This document shows positions 12,658-24,784 of a stretch of DNA of 64,000 bases, piece by piece. Position numbers and translations under genes: made by a program. The notes below the pieces were generated by a model, which had not been told where the DNA came from, made no database searches, and saw only the letters and a program-made list of their open reading frames with translations. Position 1 is the first letter of the stretch. The number at the start of each line of letters is the position of its first letter. The stretch is from contig OX467083.1 in the NCBI GenBank assembly GCA_950106755.1, forward strand, positions 48,684,555 to 48,748,554. Direction: 5' to 3'. The DNA comes from Climacium dendroides. Lineage: Eukaryota; Streptophyta; Bryopsida; Hypnales; Climaciaceae.

Positions 12658-14616
12658 TTGCCCATGCTGATTTGGTACAAGTCACATGATTGAAATCAAG
12701 AAGGTTGAATGAGACTTTGAATTTCTTAACCTCTACTAGTGACTATCAAAGACATTTCTAATGTTCTACTACATAATGTTATGTTGTATGCATTTGAAAA
12801 TTAATTAATGTTTTTGCACATAGAATAATTGTACTTCTAAAAACTTAAATCTTCAATCAAATCAATCTTTGGTCACCTGGTCAAGTAGAGTTGCTTACAA
12901 GACTCCAAGTCTTTGTTCCAATGAACTATTAGTACAATGAATTGGTGGCTTAAGAAAAATGATGTTTGTTTGACTAGTCACATTGAGGTACGTCCTACAT
13001 TTTAAAGAACTTTTTTTTGGTAATGAGGCTCCATGGATTTTGGGATGGCAAAACCAATGTGCCACTTTAATGGAAGAGAATGAGCCACCAAGCTTGCACC
13101 TCTAACCCCTAAGAAAACAAGTTTATGTCCATGGATTCAAGCATTACAATCCTTCTCAATTTTTGTTGCCAATATTTCAACTAAATATGAATAAATTTTT
13201 TTATATTTATTTGTCAAAGAGGAAATCCCATGTCTTCTATAAATTTTCAAAAGTTCTGATATTTTCTGTGAAAACTGAAGGTTGCTTGTGAATGTTTTTA
13301 AAAGGATGAAAGGACAAAATGGATATTTTGTTAAAATGATGATATTCTTCTGCCATTTTTCCATTCATTTTCTAGGACCAGTTTACATTTCAAACCATAT
13401 GGGCTAAACCTAAAAGTGCTAGGTTTGTGGAATATTGCCATTTTAACAAAATATTCATTAAAATTGATATCAAATGTAAAATATGCATAAAAAATGTGAA
13501 ATTTTTATTGAAAAAGCATACAACAAACTACTCCCTCCAAATTAGTTGAAAATATTTATGGGGAATTTCATTAACCCAGAAACGATGATGAAGCCATTTT
13601 GTGGCTTCTGGATGAATGTTTCTTGAATTGTAGAGAGCTGGGAAGCAGTTTTTTATCCACTTCTTTCTTGTTGACCTTCCATGTTGGGTTATGAAGATAA
13701 TCTAGTTTAGTTTGGAGTTATGCTATTGTTTATCTTCACATAAATGAGAAGTTACTAAAAAAATAGATCACAAAATATGCTATTTTAGTATATTTTTGAA
13801 AGTTGTTGCTCCTTGCTTTAAATTTAAAATTTCTCTACAAAAGTGATATTTTTTGAATTTAAGCCCAACTAACAAAATAAATTTCATTCGCTCTAGTTTC
13901 TACTCCAATTTGAAATTTGAAAAAATTCCTAATAACCAATTTTTTATTGTAGTTTGAACTTTGGATGTGTTTTCAATGTCTACTACGTTTTAATTATAGA
14001 ATGTCACGGAAAATGAGTTTACACCATGTTGTTCATCACTATAATATGCACACATAATGAAATTTTCAGATTTTTTGAAGTAATTTTCTATTTGATATGA
14101 TTTTTGTTCATTGTATCTACAAAAATTCACAAAAAATCAATTATTAACAAAAAAATCTAAAATTTTGATGAAACAAAGAAGACATTTTGTTTCATCTCTG
14201 AAAAATAAATTAAATTTTTTTCATACATATCTTGTTTCAAAATGACAACAAATTGAGTGATGATAGTGCTTAAAATCAGTGGTCATAGGCCCGTCATTTA
14301 GGGTTTAAAATGATGATATTCCTTGTGCCATTTTCATAGTTTAAAAGTTCAGATTGGGTGGTCTGAAATCTAATATTGTCCTAGATTTTTGGAATTCACA
14401 TTTTTCCTAAATATCCAAATTTAGGATAAAAATAGATTTCAAACCAAGTGATCTAAAAAATCTAGAAAGGGTCTAGATTTCAAATATCTAAAAAAAGTGT
14501 AGATTTCTAAAATCTACAACACTAGTAGAGTTCAGACTGCATAGTTTGAATCTTGAAAATGCCAAAATCACGGAATATTCACCATTTTAACAAAATTCCC
14601 CATATATTTGTCTGTC
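12658..14616. repeat. shared 5'-flank repeat, copy 1 (interrupted)
   Basis: 12658-13574 plus 14305-14616 align with 29471-30680 upstream of gene B; a third, more diverged copy of the first part lies at 55515-56000. It starts CCCATGCTGATTTGGTACAA. In this copy it is interrupted by the TTAA element at 13575-14304, and the alignment to B resumes again at 15717. It carries no gene. Confidence 0.8.
13575..14304. mobile_element. TTAA-type MITE with empty site in window
   Basis: The left junction is CATTAA|CCCAGAAACG and the right is GGGT|TTAAAATGATG. The paralogous flank of gene B (30379-30390) reads CATTAAAATGGTG without the insert, so TTAA is duplicated by insertion. The 730-bp element is related to the reverse complement of 8762-9501. 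No coding capacity. Confidence 0.85.
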
Positions 14617-14623
14617 GCCTGTT

Positions 14624-15716
14624 CATTAGAAGAAAAACGTGTCCGTTGCAACCCACTGAGATGCGACTATGTGTCCTATACAACTGAGATGCGACTGTAG
14701 CCCTTTGTATTTGCACCAAATTTCACGTGCATGTAGTTGTAGTCGCAAAGTAGTCGGAAAATGAAGAATAGGATTACAATATTGTAACAGAAGAACTGAC
14801 ATGAGGTATTCTACATCCAACATTCATCGCAATTGTCCATGTGGACAGCTATCCGCGAAGTAGAGTCCACCGTGGAAAAATGCAATCGCTCTGATTACAG
14901 GCTGCAACTAAAAACTAGAAGATTGCAACTTAGAAATGACTCAAATGCAACTAGAAATCAACTATAATGCAACTAGAGCCCGACTACAGTGCAACTAAAA
15001 AACGATTCAAATGCAACTAGAGAACAAGTGCAATGCAACTAGAACATGACTAAAAATCGATTCAATTGTCCCATATCGATTGTCAAGAATACCATCAGCT
15101 TGAATAGATAAGAATGATAAGTTATATCATTTTTGTATAATAAATTTTGATAGTGAAATTTTAATATTTATATATTTTGTAGATTTTTACACTTTGTAGA
15201 TTTCTACAATTTGTAGATTTCTATAATCTACAACTCTATAAATTATAACCAAGTCACACACTAGTTGCAAACCAGTTGTATGTTAATCGCAAACTAGTTG
15301 CACACTAGTCGCAAACGAGGTGCACATCAATCGCAAACGAGTTGCACACCAATTGCAAACCAGTTGTATATCAATCGCAAATCAGTTGCACTTTAGTCGC
15401 AAACGAGTTGCACATCAATCACAAACGAGTTGCACACCAGTTGTATGTCAATCGCAAACCAGTTGCACATTAGTCGCAAACCAGTTGCACACAAATAAGT
15501 GAAATAACTTCTACATCAGCAACCACGTCACAGCAGTTCATCGACGAAGTTCTTCATTGCCTATCGAATGACAAACAACCTCGCGACTGCAGTGCAACTC
15601 ATGCGATTTGTCCACTGCGACTGCGGACTCCAAAATATCACCAAGTCGCAAACGTCCGATACGACTACAAACCAGTCGCAAACCGCAGTCGCAAAACCCT
15701 GCTTTTTCTTCTAGTG
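14624..15716. mobile_element. CACTA-like non-autonomous element carrying a minisatellite
   Basis: The ends are CATTAGAAGAAAAA and TTTTTCTTCTAGTG, imperfect inverse complements of a CACTA-type terminus, with GTT duplicated on both sides (14621-14623 and 15717-15719). The homologous site upstream of gene B (about 30685-30692, GTCGTTAGTACC) has one GTT and no insert. Both subterminal zones are packed with short motifs around GCAACTAG/TTGCAACC and GTCGCAAAC, as in CACTA subterminal repeats. 1093 bp, no transposase. Confidence 0.8.
15245..15500. repeat. 22-bp minisatellite inside the CACTA-like element
   Basis: About eleven units follow the pattern GTTGCACACCA-GTCGCAAACCA. The two 11-bp halves resemble each other, so the basic unit may be 11 bp. 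Related GCAACTAG motifs occur, more spaced, at 14920-15060. The open frame through it is a by-product of a period not divisible by three and is not a gene. Confidence 0.85.
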
Positions 15717-16043
15717 GTTTAGTACCCCAATGAGCCTAATGTGGAGCCTAATTAGGCTCGTTGGCAGTTTTTTTTTGAGTGATTTTTGCTCAAAAGCGAT
15801 ACTTTTTTTTCCAAGCAATATTTGACAAAATATTATTGCTTTTCAATGAATGAAATTGCTCATTTGTGACCAAATCTTAAAATAGTATCACTCTATTTTG
15901 GATGAATAAATGAAATTTCATCTATACATAGTAAATTTCATTCATTTTCATGGATGTAAATAGCTTCATCCTTCCAGTGATTATCGCTTTTTGCACTGTC
16001 TAAAATAAATGAAAAAAACCACCCTGCTCGTTTGGGGTTACCA
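15717..16043. repeat. shared 5'-flank, gene-proximal part (A copy)
   Basis: Aligns closely with 30690-31022 upstream of gene B. Contains the palindrome GAGCCTAATTAGGCTC (about 15747-15762), partly mutated in the B copy, and several ATGAATGAAATT-type repeats. No reading frame. Confidence 0.7.
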
Positions 16044-16366
16044 CAGACGCGATACCGTGCAACAGTGAGACTGTTGCGATACCGTGCAACAGTGCCACGG
16101 CGGGCAGCGTCCTTTGAAGTCATAGGACAAAAGAAACACGTCCGCACTCCGCAGCGTCCTTCAGGGACCAAAGTATCATTTCGAAAGGATCCAGGCTGGC
16201 ATAGTACCGACTATTTTCAGCCAGTGCCGTGGTCGGAGTCACACTGCTTGTCTACTGATGGTGATTAGATCGAAGTTTATGTTTGTCAGGTGTCGATGGA
16301 GTGACGCTAGATTGTTTACATAGCAGGCTCTCCTGGGTCTGAAGTTCGATCGAATCTCTTGCAGCG
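16044..16366 (+). promoter_or_regulatory. conserved upstream block of gene A
   Basis: About 130-160 bp here is recognisable upstream of all three genes (A 16131-16270, B 32450-32600, C 57553-57712). Shared text includes CACGTCCGC or GACGTCCGC (ACGT core), GCGTCC, ATCATTTCGAA and ACCGACT, and the leader GTTCGATCGAATCTCTTGCA ending at the start codon is the same in all three. In this copy CGATACCGTGCAACAGTG is present twice. Conservation across diverged flanks suggests promoter and 5' leader function; the transcription start cannot be placed. Confidence 0.6.
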
Positions 16367-19300
16367 ATGGAGAGATGCTTGGGCTCCGGATTCAACTTGT
16401 GCTGGAGGACTCATGTGCTGGTGGCCCTGCTGCTGCTTTGTAGCGTTCCAGAGGCCTTGACTCAATCAGGTTGGGAATTGGAGCCCATTACTTCTGACCT
16501 CGGTCTGTGGACTCGCATGGCTAGAAGATTATTTAAACCATTCGTCTTCTTTTTCTCATAGTCTCAAACTTCTATTGTAGATCAATGTCAACTTGAAGAG
16601 TTCTTTATTTACCTTTCCAATTCTTGAGTGAAGTGGAGGGATTCAAGCGTTTCTCCTATTCGTCGTGCGCTCTCTTGTGTGAGTTGAATGGCTTGCAACG
16701 CACCGGCGACTTGCAGAACTTTGAATCATATATAAATTTAATAAGGATTTATGGATAATAGTTCTGTCGGTAGGGATCGAATCCTCGACATGGTCATATA
16801 TTTTCAGAACTGACGTGTTTCAAAGTGCCGTTCCAGGACGTGAGCACAGCTCTGGAAACGGAAATGTTCAAATTCGTTAAATGGGCGTGATTTGGAGCAC
16901 TAAAATTACGACTGGTATAGATTTATGGTCCTCGAGTGCCTCGGAACTGGCGTCTAGAAGAGAGCCAAGTCTCTTGAAATTTCAACGAATTTGACGTTAA
17001 ATACCTGGAGTTTCAGGACTTGCCCAGCTCTAATTAAAAAATAGGACGGGCATAGAAGTGTCATTTTAACAAAGAGGATATTCATAACGATAGAGTTGCC
17101 TGCAGTTCCCTGCCAGGAGTATAACTGCCGGGACTATACAAGTTACTGATTCTAAGTTCGTCTCACATTTAATCTTAAGAGGTGTCAGCTGACCCAACGA
17201 TTCCTGTTCTACAATTGTGTGGCAGTTACAACACGATCCTTCTTTCTCTGAAGTACAAGCCCCTTGTTTTGTTTGAGACTCACATGATCTTAGGGTTTGT
17301 GCAATGCAAGCTCGCACTCTGATAACCCACAAGTGGGTTCCTGGCAGGTTTTCTGAACATCGACTGCGGCGCAACCTCCAGTTATGTCGACTCCGCCACC
17401 GGCCTCTCATGGGAGCCAGATGCGCCCTACATTTCCTCCGGGAAGACCCACACACTCACTCTCCCTTCGTCTCTCCAGAACTTCACGGAGATGCAGACGC
17501 TCCGCTACTTCGACGACACTCGTGCCAAGAACTGCTACGCCCTGCCCGTCACCCACAATGTCTCGTACCTCCTCAAGCTCACCTTCTTCTACGGCAACTA
17601 CGACAACGCCAACCTGCCCCCGAAGTTTCAGGTGGCCATCGACGCCAACATCGTCAGCAACGTTATCGTTGATGCTACTGCCTTCTCGTACACGGAGTAT
17701 CATTACATGTCGCGGGGGAATGTCACTTTCGTGTGTTTCCTTCGGACGTCTCCTGGAGCTACGCCTTTCGTCTCCGGAATCTCTCTGAAACAGGCAAGGA
17801 GCTTGGCAAATGGACCTGCAATGCCTTACTTCACGTTTTTGGAGGAAGGGATCATCATGAGCACTCTCAGTCGCGTGAATTTCGGCGGCACGACCCTCAT
17901 TCGGTAATTACGCCACATTCCACTTTTTCCAAACATTGTGAACTTTAAAGAAGATTCTCTTTTCAGTGATAGAAGCGTCACAGGATACTCATATCGCGTT
18001 CCCGGTGTTGATTCCCGGTGAGTCTCACTTTTCCCACTGAATTTGAAAATTTGACACCTGTAAAAACTTTGCAAATTACAGTAATTTTGGACAAATGTCG
18101 CAACTGCACATACACAGCGAAATATGAGACTCACCGGGAATCAACACCGGGAACACGATATGAGTTTCCTGTGCGTGTATTACAGATAGACTTCGGAGAA
18201 AATTCTCTTTGCAGTTTCGAGTCATAGCTTGCCAGGCGCACGTTTAAGTGTAATGTCCATAGGGTGACTGATCGAAACTAGTACACTAAAATCTGCCAAG
18301 GATTCGATTAGTACAGATGCTATCTAAGCGCTCCTGAAAATCAAACTATCGAACAATCCAGTCATTTACAATTAGTCTCTCCAGGTCGACTGGCATGCAT
18401 ATATTAATTATTGACGAGCTTGCGCTTGCTCTTGCTCTTGCTTTGGATGCAGAGCCCCTCATGATTACTACGATCGATTCTGGTTTCCTGAAGGCTCCAC
18501 GTCATTCTACTATTTGACACCCCAGATTGCACCCCACGAGTTTCTGTCGACGTCGACTCCAATTCCGTTGGAGACTTCGTGGCCCCCATCGGCTGTGATG
18601 CAAACGGCGGTCACGAGCTCCGGCAGGATCCGATCGTATCTATTGCCGCAAGGCTCTCCCGTCATCGAGTCGTCCGTCTACTTTTTATTTTACTTTGCGC
18701 AGCTCGACAGCTCTCCCTATCCTCTCCTGCGAAACTTCACCATCACGATCCCGGCTGTGACCACCAACGTAGCCCTTGTGGACATGGAGACTTTCCACTT
18801 GCAGAGGTGGTATTTTTCGCTGGCAGATAAGCTCCTGGATACGAGTACCACCGTGTATTTGACTCCGCTCGACTCCGCCGAGGCGGGGCCGATCCTGAAT
18901 TGTATGGAGAGTTTCTCAAAATCCGAGGAGAGAATAGCCAAAACTGGTGCCCGAGATGGTAAGGAGCTGACAGTGCATTACTTTTCAATGTATATGTGAC
19001 TTTGGATCTCCTTATTTTTTAATTTTTATGGAGACATAATCAATGCAGGTTCAATTACATACAATGTAGAACGCCTCCATTTACCATTCAGAGATGGAGA
19101 GGTTCCATTCACCATACACTGGAACTTTGAGCTTTTCCCTTCACCAATCTAGGGACTTGCGCAATCTCAAATGTTGCAGATTTATTTGTGTTAGTCCAAA
19201 CATCAACCGCAACTTTGTCTAACTGTCATTAGATTAAGTGATTTTACACAGAACACGAATCAAATTATACAAGTATGCTCGATGGAGCCTGTAATGTACT

Positions 19301-22300
19301 GTATGGTTAATGGAGTCTCTACTTTATAATCGTATACTGGCGATAGCACTAGTGCAGACCGCATGCTGAAACGACACTAAATGAGCAACTTTGGGACGTT
19401 GCTTCAAGGAACTACAGCGCTGAAACAACTGAACATCCCAATGCTGATTTTTTGATGCTGTGGATTTTCAACGTGTGGTTTTAACTGAGGGGTGGCTTTT
19501 GATTAAGCAGTAATTAATTCAACCAACGATGTCCCTCCAACCTTAATAGTGCAAACCCCTTGTTGGATCAACATTGAAAAACAACATTGGGATTCTGTTC
19601 AACCAACTGCCAATTGTGGAAGGTTGAAACATCATCCCTATGTTGCTATTTTGGTGTATAAGTTTTGAATTTTACAGCAATATGATTCAACACGGGGGAG
19701 CATATCCTGCTAGCTTACTTACGTCTTGCTGAATCCTAACTGAGTGTTGTGCCAATGAGACGCATGCAAGTATCGCCGAAATTCAGATCTCCTCCGAAGT
19801 TAAGGACGCTGACAGAAATTCAATGGAACTGGTGATCTGCAGCACTGGCTATTGAAGACATCAAGAAGAGCTACAATCTCACTGAATGGACTGGCGATCC
19901 ATGTCTTCCCGTCCCTCATGCATGGATTACTTGCAGCATCCCTGATTCTACTTCAGATGCGCCTGTGATCACTGCCATGTAAGTACAAATTTCGACTTGG
20001 GATGGGGCACTTTGCTCGAAGTTGAAATTCACCACTTCAGAATGGCAGAGAGGAAACCGAGAAATCTATAAACTAGTTAAGGGGGTCCAATAAGCTGGTT
20101 TTGCATCAATAGCTAGCGTGACTGTTAAGAAGATTCTTCTTGGAGGATTTTTGGTTTGTGAATTGTTGCTAATAATGCTTGCACATTCTTGGTGCACTGG
20201 TTGAGAATGTGCAGGAACCTTTCTGGGTATCGCTTGGTGGGTACACTACAAGCCAGTTTTGCGAACCTCCAGAACCTCACCAGCTTGTGAGTTGTTCCAA
20301 CTCTTTGAACTGCAATTGCAGCTAGTCTGAAAATATCAACGATATTCTTATTTTTTAAATTTGCGGGTTAATTTCAGATATCCGAATTTTGATGTTAGAG
20401 TCCCTCGAACACTGAGGTTGGCACTTGGAGCTTACTTAGATCTAAAATATTACAAATGAAATAAATCGGATTCTGAAGTTTCAGTCGGTCAGTTGAGACT
20501 ATTCAATCTCGCTGAGATGACACATATGAAGTACATGTCTCTTACTGTGATGGAATAATGACAAAGCAGAAAGGCTTTAATCGGTTAACTTTGAACCAGA
20601 ACTAGAAAATTACCAATCTGAGCTGAGCGTACTTTTTTCGATAACATATTAATTTTTCAATTCCAAAGTCTTCCTGTTCGAGCCCAGACACTGAAGTCTT
20701 CTGTGTTACGGTATTCAATTGGAGTTTTGAAATAGAGACATCAAACTCTATTGCATGCGACTTAGTTCATGGATGTTGCTTTGGGTGTTTCTCAGGGATT
20801 TGTCCAACAACGGTCTCAGTGGTCCGCTACCAGAGTGGTTGACAACTATGACAGCTCTGAGACTCTTGTAAGTTGCATAACCTTCCGTGCAAAGGTGGAT
20901 GAATTCGACAATACTATATGCTTGATCTCGTATTTCGTGCTCTCATGTTTTGTACTAGAAGCTCCAGATCTGCCACTGAAACTGAAAATTAGCGTGAACT
21001 CTTTGCAGGGCTGTCCAGAAAAATAACTTCAGCGGTCCAATTCCAGCGTTTCTTCTTTCAGCTAATTCTCAGATCCGGTTCACGTAAGTTCTCTCAGGTC
21101 ATTTTAGTTTGTATTTAGTCGTGTATCTTCAAAAAATTAAACTTCAATGTTCAAGCATCATTAGAAAAGCTTTTGCCATGATTCATTTTTAGGTCTCCGG
21201 TAGTCAGTGTATGCATACGAAGACCTTACTGTGATGCAATGTGGTCATGGAGAGACAACCCTCTAGAGGTATTAGATTGTTGCCAGGAGTCATATAAACG
21301 AATATTGTGATCAGAGGGAGATTTCGTTGCAGCATAAACACATTATAAAATGAACAAAAATGAAAATCTGTCTCAGTTTTCCAAGCTCTTACTACTCCTG
21401 CACTTTTTAGCGGGACAATTCCAGCACTACCACATCCTCTAGTATAACAATACTTGACCATCACATCATAGTTTCAGTTCATTTGATACGGTACTACTTC
21501 AACATTTCGATGTCAAATGTTTGACCCGAGTTGACAATTGTGAGAAAAACTTGAAAAGACTACATAGGCATTCCATGCACCCGAACTTTATAATTACGAG
21601 CACAGGGTTGTCAACACAGTACTCAATAGGATCTGTTGTCACGGGACCCTACCACATAAACCATCGAGTTCCTCAATCTCACAATTGCAACACGCAAGTG
21701 TTTCGTATTGTTTTCCTATGAAACCACTGAAGTTGCTCAATCGATGATTTTGCTTGTTGTACAGATATGATGGGAACCCTTTCTTGGGAGACCAGCCTGC
21801 CCCTGGCGCTGCAAATGCAAAGTGTAGTAATTGTGGCAAATCAAACATTGCAATCATCGCCGGTGCTGGTGCTGGGGGTGTTGTGGGAATCGCACTCATT
21901 ACTATAATGGCAATTTTGGTCTATTGTCGATGCAAACGCAAGAGTAAACTTTCTGACGAGGTGCACAGGGCAGGCATGAGTATGTATCAGATGCAAAAAC
22001 CAATTTTCAAAATTGAAATGGAGTTTTCGTATTTCATTTGTAAATTATCAGTTGATTCTGAGTAGCTGTGATTCTTCTACTTAGAGTGCACATTTAATTT
22101 TCACGCTTTACTTATTGCAAGAATTGATTCTGATCATCTAATGATCATCTAATGCTGATATTAATGTATATCAACTCGATATCAACAGGAATTGCCACCC
22201 CTGGTGGTGCAAAAGCTTACACATTTGCAGAAGTTACAGCAGCAACAACTCAATTCAGGAGGCAACTTGGTAAAGGAGGATTTGGTCCTGTGTATTATGG

Positions 22301-24784
22301 GAAGCTTCCTGATGGGCAAGAAGTGGCGATCAAGGTTGCTGATGGAAATTCAAAGCATGAAGAAAGGGCATTTTTCAATGAGGTTTGTGTCCCTTCAAAT
22401 GATCAGTTTGTGGATCCAAGTGGTGAAACTTATAGAGATTAGTTTCAATATTTAAGTTTTCTCTCCACATGATTGCCTTCCATTTGGGTGCATGTGCACG
22501 TAAATGAGCACGAAGTTGTGATACCTCTTGAAATATTAGCTGTATTTTGATAGAAGCTTGCTGTCTTATCCAATGTTTTTGCTCTCTTTTGGACCACAAT
22601 GTCTATTTGTCAGATGGAGTCCTTTCTAGAGGTATATTTGTGCAGTATTTGGGACTGTCACCAATATGGTTTTGAAGCTGGGATGTGTCTCTCTAGGTTG
22701 ATGTTTTATCGCGAGTGCACCACAAGAACTTGGTGTCCTTGGTGGGATACTGCCAGGAACAGAAGCAAATCCTCATCTACGAATACGTGCACAACGGCTC
22801 CTTATTTGATCGCTTACATGGTGAGTTCTGTTCTTCTGATCTGGGGCTTTGTCTAAAACATTTTATCAAACTGCACTCACAAATTCAACCGACATTGGTA
22901 CCCATCTTTTGGATCTGATTCACAAGTAACGAATGGAAATTTGCAACATGTACGCAGTTCTAGAAACTCAAACACCTTTATCGATCCAAATATGAATATC
23001 AGGCAGTCAAATTAAACTGCACCGTATCAACCCCAAAAATCCTTTTTCCAAAACTAAATTATAAGTACTTTTAGTCAAGCAAGTGTGGAGTCTCACATTG
23101 GAGTATGGTATAGTTGGAGGGCTTTAAACTATAAACCCCACTTTGTAATGGTATGGTGCACCTTGCAAGCCAGCAATGCTTTTGAAGGTCTCTGACAAGG
23201 CCCTTGCGAAATGGATCCTGTGATGTCGCAGGCAGCTCAGTGAGTACTCCCACTCTAAATTGGAGGATGCGCCTCAACATTGCTCTGAATGCAGCACAAG
23301 GTGAAATTCCCAACATTGACCTGGGAAGTTGTTTCTATTCATTTGGTTACTGCACAGTATTGAAACAATTTGCAAATTAATTTACTTCTCTATGGGCATT
23401 GCAAGCTAATGTCAGAATGTCAATATGTCGAAATATCACATGGAATACCGCCAATATAACGGAGTTGACAATACTCTACTCTGAATGAGCTGCATCAGTT
23501 TCTGAATGACTTGTACCTCCGTAGATGTGGTTTTCATTCCGCATTTTGAATTGCTCCATCCGGAGTGAGTCGCTTGACGAGCATTCCGATTGATGTGTGT
23601 CTGATGCACTTGCAGGCTTGGAGTATCTGCACACAGCGTGCAGGCCATGTTTCATTCACCGGGATGTGAAGAGCAGCAACATTCTGCTCACTCCTCAATT
23701 CGAGGCTAAAGTGGCCGACTTCGGAATGACAAAGCTTTTGGGTGAAGCTGATGGCACAAGAGTAATGACTGATAATGTCATGGGCACAGCAGGCTACCTC
23801 GATCCAGAGTAAGAGATCTAGTGGCCTACACTACAACCTCGTGGAAATCTTCACTCGAGCATGTTTAAAAGAATCATCTAAAACATAATGGGGATGATGT
23901 ATCAACAATTTATTTTAATAGGGGATTTTCACTTCCAAACATCAAGTTAGTGAAGGTAGAGTTCACCATTTATCAAATGCTTTTCTATTCATTAAATTTT
24001 CCATTCTAAATAAGTTGTTACTACTTGTTACACAAGACTTCTTCTTTTGTATCTTCATGATTGTCATGTACATGCATTTTGGTGGTTCCTTGTGTGTAGG
24101 TACTATACATCTCATTATATATCCTCCAAAAGTGATGTATACAGCTTTGGAATTGTGCTTTTGGAACTAGTCACTGGTTGTCTTCCGATTGAGAAATCAT
24201 CTTCAAATGAAAGGCATCCAAACATTGGCAATTGGGTGAGATATCATATCCACTAATGCTCTTGTGTGCACAATCATTTGAAACCTTATTAAGAGCTCTA
24301 ATGTAAAGGCCAGTACGAAGAAGTAACTAGAGGTTTATTAGTGGAAAAATATGAACATATTACAATTGAATTTAGAGCCTTTTTGTGTGTGAAGTCAAGG
24401 ATAACCAATTCACCTTTATTGATCTTCAAATACGTTTGGGTTCTTCCTTTATTGATCTTCAAATACGTTTGGGTTCTTCAGGTTCGGGATAGTCTTCGTA
24501 ATCACGACATCGCCTCAATCTTGGATCCAGCAGTGACAGAGTCAAATCCCAACATGGAAGCGGTATGGAAAGTTGCTGATGTTGCTATGCAGAGTGTGGA
24601 GCCTCTCGGTGTGCATAGGCCAACAATGACTGAAGTGGTGCGCGAGCTGCAAGCAGCTTTGACAATAGAAGCAACCCATGTGCGATCGATTCAACCACTT
24701 GCTTTGCATTCCTCGCAGCCATCGGGAATCTCAGACTACTCTTCTGCATCGTATGTACCTACGAGCTTCCCAACACCGAGGTAG
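16367..24784 (+). CDS. malectin-like LRR receptor kinase A (14 exons, 917 aa)
   Basis: Predicted plasma-membrane receptor Ser/Thr kinase. Exons: 16367-16469, 17348-17903, 18453-18958, 19843-19978, 20215-20286, 20796-20867, 21009-21083, 21765-21979, 22189-22382, 22697-22820, 23232-23300, 23616-23808, 24100-24235, 24482-24784; all introns GT-AG and the sum is 2754 nt in frame. Residues 1-33 are a signal peptide; 35-385 a malectin-like domain starting [13 protein letters not shown] at 406-409; three LRRs, one each in the 72-, 72- and 75-nt exons; membrane helix about 535-560 followed by basic residues; Gly loop GKGGFGPV 606-613, Lys627, Glu643, HRD 722-724, DFG 742-744, GTAGYLDPE 764-772. The kinase is RD type with every catalytic residue present. 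The layout fits the LRR-I/SYMRK-like family; ligand and pathway are unknown. The malectin exons are distinctly GC-richer than the kinase exons. The start is shared by all three copies. Confidence 0.92.
17979..18173. repeat. intronic hairpin in intron 2 of gene A
   Basis: The 49-nt arms at 17979-18027 and 18125-18173 are inverse complements with only two mismatches, separated by a 97-nt loop. The core is TTCCCGGTGTTGATTCCCGG. The same structure is at 34306-34354 / 34452-34500 in gene B and is absent from intron 2 of gene C. It could be a foldback insertion predating the A/B duplication. Confidence 0.85.
24413..24480. repeat. 33-bp tandem duplication at the end of intron 13 (gene A)
   Basis: TTTATTGATCTTCAAATACG followed by TTTGGGTTCTTC occurs twice head to tail just before the last acceptor. 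Only the second copy ends in CAG, so splicing is not made ambiguous. Copy X has a single unit and gene B a diverged single unit. Confidence 0.85.

Noticed and set aside
15245..15500. Possible CRISPR-like array
   Set aside because: The units are contiguous 22-bp minisatellite repeats without unique spacers, in plant DNA.
15320..15502. Open frame encoding a Ser/Gln/His/Leu-rich repeat peptide
   Set aside because: It is the translation of the 22-bp minisatellite inside a CACTA-like element; no start context, no homology, and the frame exists only because of the repeat.
17066..17455. 129-codon antisense frame over exon 2 of gene A (and 33393-33782 in B)
   Set aside because: Shadow of the GC-rich malectin exon and its upstream intron; not conserved in gene C and no motif.
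17304..17788. Two alternative + frames across exon 2 of gene A
   Set aside because: Arg/Ser-rich out-of-frame readings; the exon frame GFLNIDCGA fits the malectin-like domain and all splice phases.
17967..18019. Possible extra exon in intron 2 of A (AG at 17966, GT at 18019, open frame)
   Set aside because: It is one arm of the intronic hairpin, absent from gene C, and direct joining of exons 2 and 3 gives the expected [11 protein letters not shown] sequence.
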